From the NCBI GenBank assembly GCA_016801845.1, contig CM028921.1, forward strand, positions 14,945,275-15,009,274: DNA of 64,000 nucleotides. The letters are read 5' to 3'. The notes under the pieces were generated by a model. That model worked only from the letters and a program-made list of their open reading frames with translations. It did no database searches and had not been told where the DNA came from. Position 1 is the first letter of the stretch. Each line of letters begins with the position of its first letter. The stretch comes from Polydactylus sextarius (Eukaryota; Chordata; Actinopteri; Polynemidae). A program made the translations under genes and the position numbers. Below are positions 1 through 10,428 of the stretch, in pieces.

Positions 1-1190
1 CTCTGTTTCTCCTGATGTCTCCTAAATTGATAAATTGAGGTGAACGTTAACTTTCACTTACCAGGAGGTACCAATTTTAGTGTCGGCACAACATGACATT
101 GTAAAGTACGCACTGCTGTTTTCTTGCTTTGCATGGTCATCTACGACCAAATTCATCTCATCTTCTGTTAGTCACTGTGGGTTGAAAAACAAAACCAATC
201 TTCATCAAATTTATCAAATATTCTTGCTTTTGCACACCAGATGAAATTAGAGCTACAGTTGTAAACCATGTTATCAGTCATACTGTTACCATAATGTTAC
301 AATGCTGGATGAAGAGTGAAGCCTCAAGTTGTCCTCAAGAAGACATTTGCACCATGGTGATTGTAAATGATGATATTAGATTGTGGGAGATACGAACTGT
401 TAGCCAGATCTTAGTGTTTGCATTAGAAAAAACCTACAGAGTAAACTGTCATGTGACAACATGACAAAGTCGTCTGACTACCTTGTTCATATACAATGAC
501 TTGACATTCTGATTGTACTGACAGTGTCACTGACATAAATACTTGCTTTTGAGACATAAACTAAGCATTTTTACAACATGATACATGCTTTAGCAGCTGA
601 TCCACTATGTGGTGCAGTTTGCACATATTGTTTTGATAAATGCGCTAACTGATGTGCAAATGTTAATGGTGACTCAGGAAATGCACCAAAGCAAGTGAGA
701 AAAACTGTAACAAACTCAGACTCTTTAGGAATCTTGTCATAATGTTGTCACACAATTGTAAAGTGTAAATAAGGCCCAGGTTTAAAAATAAAATCTCACA
801 CACATGCAAAAAAACAAAAATATGCTTTCTCAGAAGCAGCTCCACCACATTCTCCTCAGATGGTTTGATCTAAATAATATCTTGTCTGAAGTGGCAAAAT
901 TGTCCAATACTCAACAAAAAGATTGGAGGAAAGTAAATCATAAATATACACATGTATATTAGAACATCCTCTCCCTGTATCCACCCGATAGAGAATAAAA
1001 TCTCTTACTTTGAGAATAAATCTAGGCCTCATCAGTGTTCCTTCGGGTGTTATGTGAAGCAGGTACTAAATAACACTCTGTCTGGTACTGAAAATGCTAC
1101 AGTAACACAGCCTTGATTATTTGTTTTGTGCAGTTGTTCTAACTTCCTAGTGTCTAGCGTGACCACATCATGTGTAAAAAGACAGTTAGT
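1..1190. other. Non-coding stretch upstream of NEDD1 coding start
   Basis: AT-rich sequence with no supported exon and no repeat that I recognise. The coding exon of NEDD1 begins with an acceptor-like CAG ending at 1247, so at least one upstream non-coding exon and the promoter should lie here or left of the window, but I could not place them. Confidence 0.5.
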
Positions 1191-1255
1191 CTATGGTCAC
1201 CATGTGTGACAAAGGAAACTCACATCCTCACGTCTGTTTGCCTCCAGGTGTTGCC

Positions 1256-4200
1256 ATGGAGGAGACGACCCGCTTGGTGTCGACAGGCGACTGTGTGAAG
1301 ATCTGGGATGCTGTTTCCATGGCGCCACTGGAGCAGTTCAACCCACATAGCGTCAGCCACCCAGTGGCCCAGGCATGCTGGAGCTCCAACAGTATCCTGA
1401 CAGACAGTTTTTTATCAGCACAGGATTAACATCAAGTAACATTACAATTACTTGATTGATGATCCGCCAGTAGCTTGATTTTGATGCGTTAGTGGGTGTG
1501 GGTGAGGGTGACACAATAGTTACTTTCTCTGATAAATAGTTAATTTTACAAAGCTTTAAAAAAGCTGAGTCACTAACTCAGTTACTTTTTTGGAAGAAGT
1601 AACTAGTACTAGTTCTGGATCATAGTACTTTTTTTTTTTAAAGTTTTTTTTTAACTTTCCCAACACAATACAATACAATCATATGTTGAAAATATTATTA
1701 TTGATTATTTCTAGTAAAGTATTTAGGTCTCTACTAATCAACTCTTTGGTCTGACAGAAGCATCTAAAATAGTTAGATAGTTTCTTAAAGCTTATAGAGA
1801 TTTTACTAAATGTCTGGTTTTGTTCAAAACAAATTTTTAGCAATGATGCTAAAACTCAAAATATTCAGTTTATTATCATGTTAGATAAACTGTAGGAATT
1901 TGTGAAACTGAAAACAGAATTATTGATGCTGTGACAGTTCATGGAGAAAGATGGATAAAACACAAATAAGTTCTTTGACCAGTTCCTTCAGACCACTACC
2001 TGGTCAGTGCCAGCTGCAGTGGAGACAAACTGGTGGTGTCCAGCGTCAAGTCAACTCCAGTTTCGCTGGTGGAACTGGCCGAGGGGGTGAGTGTAGAACT
2101 TTGGGGAAAAAAACAAAACAAAAACATTTTTAATGTATGTTTTCATCACTGACAACTGCTTTTTGTATGTGTACATTCAGAAAAAGCAGACACGTCTGTG
2201 TCTGAGTTCATCGTCTCAGTTTCTGGTTAGTGGAGGTCTGGATCACTGTGTTCACATCTGGGACCTGAAGACAAAGAGACTGCACCGCTCCCTCAAGGTA
2301 AGCGTGGAACAAGACAGCAGGGAAAGAATCCTCTGATCAAGTTAAAGGTGATGCTCATTTTTGTTTCTGTCAGGACCATAAAGAAGAGGTGACATGTGTG
2401 TCCTTCAACGCCAATGACAGCTATGTGGCCTCAGGCTCCACCAGTGGAGACCTGGTCCTCCACAGTCTGACCACCAACCTGTCCAGCAAAGCCTTCGGCC
2501 ATGGCAGCAACCAGGTCAACATCTCAGACAACTGTACACCACATCTCTCCTGTTTCTTTTACGACTAACTGAACCTGTTGCCTGTTGACTCTTTAGCCCA
2601 TTCATGACCTGAGGCTGTCCATACTCAAGCGCTCCCTGCTGGGCAGTGTGTCCGACAGTGGCACCGTTGTCCTGTGGGACTCCAACACCCAGAAGGAACT
2701 GCACATTTTTGATGGAGCCCACAAGGCTCCAGGTTCTGGCCTGGCCTTCTCCCCTGCCAGCGAACTACTGGTGGTCAGTGTTGGTCTGGACAAGAAGATC
2801 ATCTGCTACGACACAGCCAGCAAGATGTAAGATTTCTTTCTCAGACTAAAAGAAATATCTTAAAGGTACACTATGCAAGATTCAAGTTAATGTAGCAGCT
2901 TGGTAGTCACTGTGATGTTTAGTGATTCCTTACAGCTGCCTCCACTGTCTCTTGGTGAAAAACCACAATTGCAACATTAGGGTCTACGACCTGATGATGT
3001 TGGATTCACCAAGGGCGACTTCAGTGGCACAGTGTTGTGCATCAAATTGTTTCCTGTTCAAGGAATTACCCAATCAGTGTCAACGTGTGTGCAAACTAGA
3101 GCTGAAACAATTAATCGACTAACTTGAATAATTCGATTTGATTAAATGGCTGAGGCAATTTTTCCCAAATGGATACATTGTTTAATTCGCTCTGTTTAAT
3201 TCAGCTCAAATGAGACCAGCGAGAGGAATAAAGAAGAAGAAGACAACAGAAATCTTTGACCACATGCTGCAATGTATTTAATGGCCTATCAAACCAGCGC
3301 CGTCTACTTCACTGCTTTTGTTTTATCACTTTCTTAGAATGTGCGCTGTGATCTCCTTCACCGTCGCCATGTTTGTTATGGTATTTTAAATTTACATAGG
3401 AGCTCAGAACTCTGCACTGTGATGTGTTGTTAACAACCATGCCAACATGACAACAACATGCCAAGTTTAAAAAAAAAACGCAAAAGTTGAGTTTATTTTT
3501 TATTTTTATTTTTTTTTGGGACAAATTTTTAATTAATTTGTTTGAGATGGCACAGAAATACACTTTTTTTTACATTTTGATTGTTATTCAGGAATAAAAG
3601 CTAAAATAGTATAAAATAGAACAACTAAAATTAGTTGTTTACTTTCAGACTTGTCTTTTTTGTCATTTCGCAGAGTTTTTTTTTATTAGATTACTTGATT
3701 AATCGATAAAATACTTGATTACAAAAATAATCGATACCTGCAGCCCTAGTGTAAACTCCACCCATTTAAAAAGCCGTTGTAAATAGTTGAAAGGTCGACA
3801 TCATGTAACAGGACGTTCAGCACCTCTATTTCTATTTTATTACTTATCATGTATCTTGAACTCCGCTTTACTCTGAGACCGTAGGGAGAGCTTCATAGAG
3901 AAAAAAAAGCAACCAGATTTGCATACTGCACCTTTTAAGTAACCGAAGCTCTGAAAGACACAGTGTCAAAACATTCAAGGATCTTTTTTTTTTTTTTTTT
4001 TATCTGCAGTGTCCTGAGATCAATCCGGGTGGACAGTCCTCTGACTTCAGTGGACTTCACTCTGGATGGCACAGGTCTTGTGGTGGGATCCACCCAAGGT
4101 AAGATCTACCAGTACGACCTGAGGAACTCTGGCACCCCCACCAGGATCACTGTGGCACATAAAACCTCAGTAACCTGCCTTCGCTTCCAGAGCAACACCA

Positions 4201-7200
4201 ACAGACACAAGGTACCAACAGACTGACAGGTTGAACCTTGAGTTGATGAACAAAATTGACACTCTGTCTCTCCCTCCTCAGTCCAGTAAACTGGGCTCCA
4301 CCAAGATTGCAAGCACTAAAAGACTGTCAACCAAAGTGTCCAGCAACCAGCTAGAGCCTACCCCCCAAAGACAGGTGATGGGAACAGGTTGGTTCATCTC
4401 ATTGTGTTACACTCACACGACAAACTAAATCTACACTGTGACTCGTGATGATCTGTGCAGTTCAATGGGTTGTAAGCGCAGTGTGGTGTCCAGCAGGGGG
4501 CGCTGGTGCAGGCGAGGTGATATCCCGGGAGGCTGAGGGTCAACAGGGGACAGAGCAGCCTCCTGTTGTGGACAAGTTCAGCAGCATTGGACGAAACAGC
4601 CTGGACATCTTCTCTCCTGCGCGAGAAGGTGCAAACAGAATTTCCATCAGTTCATCAACTCAGTAACAATAGTCAGTGTTTCAGTCCAAATACAGAAAGA
4701 TAACAGTGGATCTACAGTCAATGATGGATGGTGAATGTGAAGACTATATTCAGTTAATTTCTTGTTTCAGGAGAGATGAACTCAATGGGTTTGTTGGTTA
4801 GGTTAGGGCAAAGAGAGCATGAAATGCATTTGGTTCCATTCGTTAATAGAAAACTCAAATATTGGCAAATCAACACCAAACCACTGCTTCAACCATTAAT
4901 TCAACATCAACACATCTACACAGAATACACATTACTAACACATACTAACAAATCACTTTCACCCAACTTCACTCCAAACACTTGTTGGAATCGTAGGGCC
5001 TCCATCTTGAGGCTGGTCAGGTTTTTTGTTCAGGAAGGAGAAAAAGGTTTCTCAGGTTGCTGCCTGATTAGAAAACTTCTGTGGGTGGAGCTGCAGGCAG
5101 CAGTTAGTCAGGGGAGGTTGTGACAGTGGGAATAGGAGAGGAAGCATTATCTTCAAATCTGAAGTAACAGAGGTTTCATTTTTATTTGTATAGAACCAAA
5201 ACACTTATTTCAAGGATCTTTACAATATAGATTAGAAAAAACCCTGTTCCCACAGAGAACAACACTTGGTGACAATGGAGGAAAAAAACCTGTTGGAGTG
5301 TATATTTATATACCCCAGCTGGTTGAGGTAACTGAAGAGATGTGTCAGTTTCACACTATATCAATGTCTTTAAACATCATGTGACCCTCAGCTTCTCTGT
5401 CTCAGACTCAAGGATGCAGGGGACAAGTGGGGACGTGCCGTTCAGCAAGACACATGGTACAACAAAAAGTTACATCAAATATGTGTTCAGTGAAGCATGT
5501 AAACTGCAACTGCTTCTGCTCTAACATGGATGTCATTCCTCCATAGTGACCAGTTTGGAGATGTTATCCAGAGAGGGGGAGGGTCAGCAGGTGGTCGGTC
5601 GGGCCAGTCTGGACATCTTCTCCCCAGTCAGAGAAGGTGGGATGTCCTTCACTCAGATGTGACGTCTTGCTCGTCCAAAACTGAGATTCATCGTGTGATT
5701 GTGTTTCAGACTCTCACTCGGGTACCAACTCTCATCGTAAGACGCCGCTGATGGTTTCCGCTGGTCGGTGCTACAGCCCGTTGTCTGTCTTCCAGACGCC
5801 TCCAGCAATCAGAGAAGAAGATCAGGTCACTGCCACTGGTGCTGAAGTGAGCATTGACCCCAGGAAGGTTCTGAGCTCTGACCTCTGATTAGAACCTATG
5901 TTAGAAAAGACGTAGGAAGTCATGACTTCATGTTAGTATTTGTGTTCAACAGTTGGACAAAACCAGCAGCTCCAGCCTGGAAAATGAAGGTCAGACAACA
6001 CCCACACCACCCCAGCAGACCAATCAGAAACAGCCAGCTCCGCCCTTCTTCACCCCGGAGCCCAGCCTCCGCAGAGCCAATGGTATCCAAGCTCAGCTGA
6101 GCTACGACTCACCAGTGCATGGAGCTCCACCTACAACCACCACAGCAGCAGCAGCAGGAGGTAGAGCACAGCAACCACCTACATTCTCCTGGTTGTGATT
6201 CTGAGTCAGGTTAAGGTTCTGGTTCTGTTTCCTAACAGTCCTGTCTGCCAGTCCAGGTCCAGCACTGTCAGCAGCCGTGTCCTCCTCTTTGTCCCAGAAC
6301 ATTGTGGAGATGGTGGGGCAAGGAGGTGGTGCTCCGCTCACCTCTTTGCAGATCCATTTCATCCAGAACATGATCCATGAAACCCTGGAGGACTTCAGGT
6401 CTGTTCCTAACCTTTGAGTCTCAGGGTCCATCCAGGCCTAGAAAGTTTTTAAACTCCTGATGTTTTCCTTTTTTCACTGCAGGGACACCTGCCACAGAGA
6501 CATTGTCAACCTCCAGGTGGAGATGGTTCGTCAGTTTTACATCCAGCTGGTACGAACTGTTATAAGCTGTTAAATTAAATAACTAACACGGAGCACTTGC
6601 ACAAATCTTGAAAGTCTGAAAAAGTAACTCTTGTGTGAAAGTCTTGAAAAAGTCTAGGAAAACGTTAAGCTCCTAGAAGAATTTTAGACAGTGCTCAAAA
6701 AGTATTTGAAAATAGGTACTATGTGAAGAAAAGCAAATAACCTGATATGATTTCACTAGTTGGTCACATAAATGTAGTGGAGTGATATCCAATCAACTAG
6801 GGCTGCGGCTGACCATTATTATAATAATTGATTAATCTGTTGATTGTTTTTTGAATAATCAATTATTAATCTCAGATAATGAGGGGGTGGGGGTCAAAAG
6901 CAAAATGTTGTTTACACCATTTTATTTATTTTGAAAAGGTGTTTCAAAAAACTGACACAAACATTTAAATGTCTGAGCATTAAGGTGTATAAAAGAAGTG
7001 ACACATGACAGACAGTTTAGTATGAACTTGAACAGAAGCACAGTGAGAAACATATGTTGTCTTTTTAAGTGAATAACTGATTCAAAATACAGGATAGGAT
7101 CCCTACACATTAACTGAAGTACTGATAGGTAAGTGAACCGAGAGATTATTTAAAAGAATGTTACAAGACTTACCCAGTGTCTTGTTTTCTGGTGATGAAG

Positions 7201-7772
7201 GGTGTTCCTCATCAGCAGATTCATCATTTTCCTCTCTCTTCACGGACATATCGGCCTGTTCGGGAAAATGACGAATTTGTGCATCCGGAGACCCTAGGTT
7301 CAAATTACTCCAGACCATCACTTTAACAGTCACTGAATGATTGCATCAAATTGTGAACTGTATATACGTTCATTCATTCATTCATGCTGTTCTAGTTTTC
7401 ATTGTGCTCTTGGTGAAACATCTTTAACAAACTACCCCTATACCCTTTTGTGATTTTCATGTTTTTAAAACGTATTTGTCATAGTTTACTGTGAATTCTG
7501 CATTCATTCATTTATCCACACTTCTATTAAAACAAACCTTTCTACTTAACACAACAGGTACAATCTCAACAACAACAACAAAAAAAAAAATATGCACATG
7601 AGTATAAAACTACTTAAAGTCAGTTTTGAAAAACTCTGGAATTTGTGTTTTGTATGGTGTATTTCAGAATGAGATCCACGGCCTGATCGAGAAATACTCC
7701 GTCAATGAATCTCTGGTGGAGGAGATTGAGAAGCTCCGGGAGGAGAACCGCCGCCTGAGGACCAACTACTGA
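1256..7772 (+). CDS. nedd1: NEDD1, gamma-tubulin ring complex targeting WD40 protein (15 coding exons)
   Basis: NEDD1 brings the gamma-tubulin ring complex to centrosomes and spindle microtubules. Exons: 1256-1391, 1992-2086, 2181-2297, 2374-2514, 2597-2826, 4010-4211, 4282-4387, about 4461-4628, 5406-5456, 5547-5636, 5710-5846, 5953-6160, 6257-6398, 6483-6549, 7668-7772. They total 1995 nt (664 residues; human is 660). The first six exons give the WD40 propeller, with repeats such as KIWDA, VHIWDLKTKR, VVLWDS and IYQYDLRN. The middle is Ser/Pro-rich and low in conservation. The last three exons give the C-terminal helical gamma-tubulin-binding part (FIQNMIHETLEDFRD, EEIEKLREENRRLR). Exon 7 must use the donor at 4388, because the nearer GT at 4375 breaks the frame into exon 8. 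The acceptor of exon 8 is the least certain junction. Exons 8 and 10 look duplicated. Confidence 0.96.
2860..3938. repeat. TTAA-flanked non-autonomous DNA transposon in a NEDD1 intron
   Basis: Terminal inverted repeats of about 20 bp (AGGTACACTATGCAAGATTC on the left; the reverse complement of the right end reads AAGGTGCAGTATGCAAATCT) are bounded by TTAA at 2860-2863 and 3935-3938. TTAA target duplications are typical of piggyBac and Kolobok elements. There is no transposase ORF, so it is a MITE-like copy. A second element (3098-3749) sits inside it. Confidence 0.7.
3098..3749. repeat. hAT-like MITE nested inside the TTAA element
   Basis: The left end AGAGCTGAAACAATTAATCG and the right end (reverse complement CTAGGGCTGCAGGTATCGAT) are the usual ends of fish hAT-type MITEs rich in ATCGAT-like segments. 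Near-identical 8-bp flanks (tgcaaact at left, tgtaaact at right) look like the hAT target duplication. Confidence 0.6.
6797..7330. repeat. Partial hAT-like MITE in the penultimate NEDD1 intron
   Basis: It starts with CTAGGGCTGCGGCTGACCAT followed by ATAATTGATTAATCTG-type sequence, as at the ends of the 3.1-3.7 kb element. I could not see the matching right end, so the right boundary is a guess. Confidence 0.4.
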
Positions 7773-7925
7773 TGTCCTGCTGCGCCGCCCTCAGCTCAGT
7801 CATTGGTTAGAGCTGGGCCCCTCCATGCTGAGGACTACTCGGCATGAATGGTTTTGTATTTTTTTTTTTTTTTAAGAGCTGAAGCTGTTTGTAGCTTTGG
7901 CTTTGTGTGTATCATGTTTTTATTG

Positions 7926-7952
7926 TGAATAAAAAAGTGTTTAAAGAATAAA
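7926..7952 (+). promoter_or_regulatory. NEDD1 polyadenylation signals
   Basis: Two AATAAA hexamers (near 7928 and 7948) lie about 155-175 bp after the NEDD1 stop codon, a normal distance for a short 3' UTR. Confidence 0.6.
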
Positions 7953-8114
7953 AAAAGATTGGTATTAAACTGAGCCATGGTTATATTTTGTGTCTGAGCA
8001 AACAGCAGATCAACATGTTGACACATCCCTTCATCCATCACCTTGAACGTTTTCCTCTGAGATTCTGCTACTTCAGTTTATGAATCAATAGTCTACGTTC
8101 CTTTAAACGAAGGA

Positions 8115-8123
8115 CGCCATTTT
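8115..8123 (-). promoter_or_regulatory. YY1-like site in ETFRF1 promoter
   Basis: CGCCATTTT is the reverse of the YY1 core AAnATGGCG. It lies in the short CpG-richer stretch between NEDD1 and ETFRF1, 17 bp before an NRF1-like palindrome. Confidence 0.5.
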
Positions 8124-8131
8124 AGCGTCTG

Positions 8132-8143
8132 TGCGCATGCGCG
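8132..8143. promoter_or_regulatory. NRF1-like palindrome in ETFRF1 promoter
   Basis: TGCGCATGCGCG is a near-perfect NRF1 consensus (YGCGCAYGCGCR). NRF1 drives many nuclear genes for mitochondrial proteins, which suits the next gene (ETFRF1). The transcription start is inferred to lie shortly after it; the first, non-coding exon is not precisely placed. Confidence 0.65.
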
Positions 8144-8744
8144 AAGACGTGTGACGCTCCTCGGTTGTTTACTAGTTGGCTACCACAACACTGATAAAAC
8201 TTTGAAACTTGGTCAGTATTTAAAAACGTTTCAATCAAAGAACGTAACGTTTGTCATACAGCCGCTGCTGACTGGGACAAACTGACAGACGCAAAAAAAA
8301 AAAAAAACCTGATTTATTTCCCGGGTTGAGCAGATTGAAATTTGAGATGAACTGAAGTTCACCAGGCTGCACTTTGTTCTACAGACAGTTGACAGGTAGG
8401 AGCTCCACCGACGCACGGTCACAATGTCACCACACCAGACTTATATCAGTAAAATAAATGATAAGGCTCTAAGGCTTTAGCATCAGCACACGTGTTTTTA
8501 TTATTATTATTATTTATTTAAGGCGCAACGAAACGTGGATGAGAAACTACTTAATTTCCTTCTGTTTATGAAAACTCAGCTGAAATGAAAAGTTTTTTGA
8601 GTCTGGAATAACCCAGGAGGGGGCGTCAGTGAAACTAACAAAATACAAAATAAAAAAGAATAATAACATAAAAACAAAACATTGATTACGTTTCCTGAAT
8701 CTTTCCCGTTTCAGGTCTTCCTCATCCTCTTATCCACCAGAACC

Positions 8745-10193
8745 ATGGCGAACCCTCTGAGGACTGAAGTTGTTCGACTTTATAAAAATGTGAGTCTGCA
8801 ATGAGTCTGATTGAAAACATAAGATGATTTTCAGATTTATTGATCAAGGAATACGTTTACATGTACAATTTTAATCCGATTATAGACCGAATCTAATTGA
8901 AAATACGTCATGTATCCAAGTCACCTGATCGGATTCGGCTCGAGCAGATTGAAATTTGAATCGGCTTGATAATGCGATCGCTGGGACTGTAAACATGCAG
9001 TCGGATCTTTGGAGTACACGTCCGGTTACTGCGCATGTGTGCCGTAGCGGCACACATGCACTAGTGCGTAATGACGTGCGTGCACAACAGCACACTGTTA
9101 TCGTAGCACGGAATGTCAGGACAGGTGGAGAACAGATGTAATTGCTCTGGACCATGTAAACGGCTCTTGTCTTCAATCTGATTTCAATGTGATTGATTTC
9201 AATATGATTGAGGAATAAACTGTGCATGTAAACACACTCATGGAAATACACCAGAAACCAAAGAAAGTAGCAACTCATCTAAGTGTTATTTATTTTAGCT
9301 GTTTATGCAAATTTCAAGACAAAGGAAAATACAAAAGGTACAAGATTTGGTGGAAACGAATACCTAATGTTATTTCAAGGACAGGAACCACATAGCTACA
9401 ACTGGGAATTTATTTTTCAGATGAACGATTACATAAAACATAAAATCCTGACAATTAAGATTAAAAACAAATCTCAAACTTCTCAACAGTATGTGTCCAA
9501 ATATTTAATATTTCACTGAAAAGGCTAGAAATGAGATCGTAACAGAAGTGTTTGTTTTCTGTCCATCTGGAGGGTCCCAACACCACAGGTTGAGAATCAG
9601 CACCATATTTAAGACCAGCTCCACCTGCAGCAGCTAGAGCAGCAACATGCTGCTGGAGCACATTCTTCTACTGCTACTACTTTAAACCAATGATTAACAC
9701 AGGAGTTGTACTCAAACCTTTAGAAATAGTCGGAAGCACCAGTGTTGTGAAATCTGGTGGTTGTGAACAGATCAAATAGCAGCATAAACAATGAACACTG
9801 CGGTATAAAATACTCCATTAGAAACAAAAGCCCTGCACTGAAGTTAAAGTACACAGAAAAACTGTGTTGTTTTAAACAGAATTACTGTTGTAATTAAAGG
9901 AGGTAGTTTTAACCCTGTAAATAAAAAAAAAAAAAAAAAAAAAAAACCAGTCAGCACCTAAATGTTCTCCCCCTTCTTCCCATCAGCTCCTCTATCTCGG
10001 CCGGGAGTATCCCAAAGGAGGCGACTACTTCAGAGACCGGCTGAGAGCCACCTTCGCTAAGAACAAGTCGGTCCAGGACCCAGAAAAGATCAAGGAGCTG
10101 ATCGCTCGAGGGGAGTATGTAGCCCGAGAGCTGGAGGCGCTTTACTACCTGAGGAAATACAGGGCCATGAAGAAACACTACTACGACAAATAG
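8745..10193 (+). CDS. etfrf1: ETFRF1 (LYRM5), LYR-motif electron-transfer-flavoprotein regulator
   Basis: It is a small mitochondrial LYR-family protein. In mammals it binds electron transfer flavoprotein and displaces its FAD. Two coding exons, 8745-8789 and 9987-10193, give 83 residues. The start MANPLRTEVVRLYKN and the following LLYLGREYPKGGDYF match the family almost residue for residue; the LYR tripeptide is LYK here, as in the human protein. The end is RELEALYYLRKYRAMKKHYY. The ATG has a good context (ACCATGG). A splice acceptor at about 8713 shows an upstream 5' UTR exon. It is convergent with the RING gene; an ATTAAA at 10350-10355 is a plausible poly(A) signal. Confidence 0.95.
8848..9240. 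repeat. MITE with long inverted ends in the ETFRF1 intron
   Basis: The left end GGAATACGTTTACATGTAC and the right end GTGCATGTAAACACACTC are roughly inverted, and aatccgatt/gattgaaat-type segments also recur in both orientations. It has the pattern of a common fish MITE and no ORF of note. Confidence 0.55.
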
Positions 10194-10316
10194 AGAGGAA
10201 AGAACACACGGAAACATCAGTGTTTGCTGTAATGAGCAACGTTAATGTCCTTTCACATCATCCATGAGTCGTCACTGAAATTACTGGTTACAACATCAAG
10301 AACAAAGCTTTGAGGT

Positions 10317-10322
10317 TTTATT
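10317..10322 (-). promoter_or_regulatory. Polyadenylation signal of the RING gene
   Basis: AATAAA on the minus strand, 107 bp after the RING-gene stop codon. It lies upstream of the ETFRF1 signal on the other strand, so the two 3' UTRs probably overlap. Confidence 0.55.
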
Positions 10323-10428
10323 ACTGTAGAAAAAAAAATAGTTCATGAAATTAAATTCATCACTCAGGAAGCATCCAAGTAGAAAACAGTAGAAACAAGC
10401 TACTGAAGGAGGAAGAGGATGTCGGAGG

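Noticed and set aside
4375..4376. Donor at the first GT after exon 7 of NEDD1
   Set aside because: It would put exon 8 out of frame and meet a stop. The donor 13 bp later restores the frame shared with exon 10.
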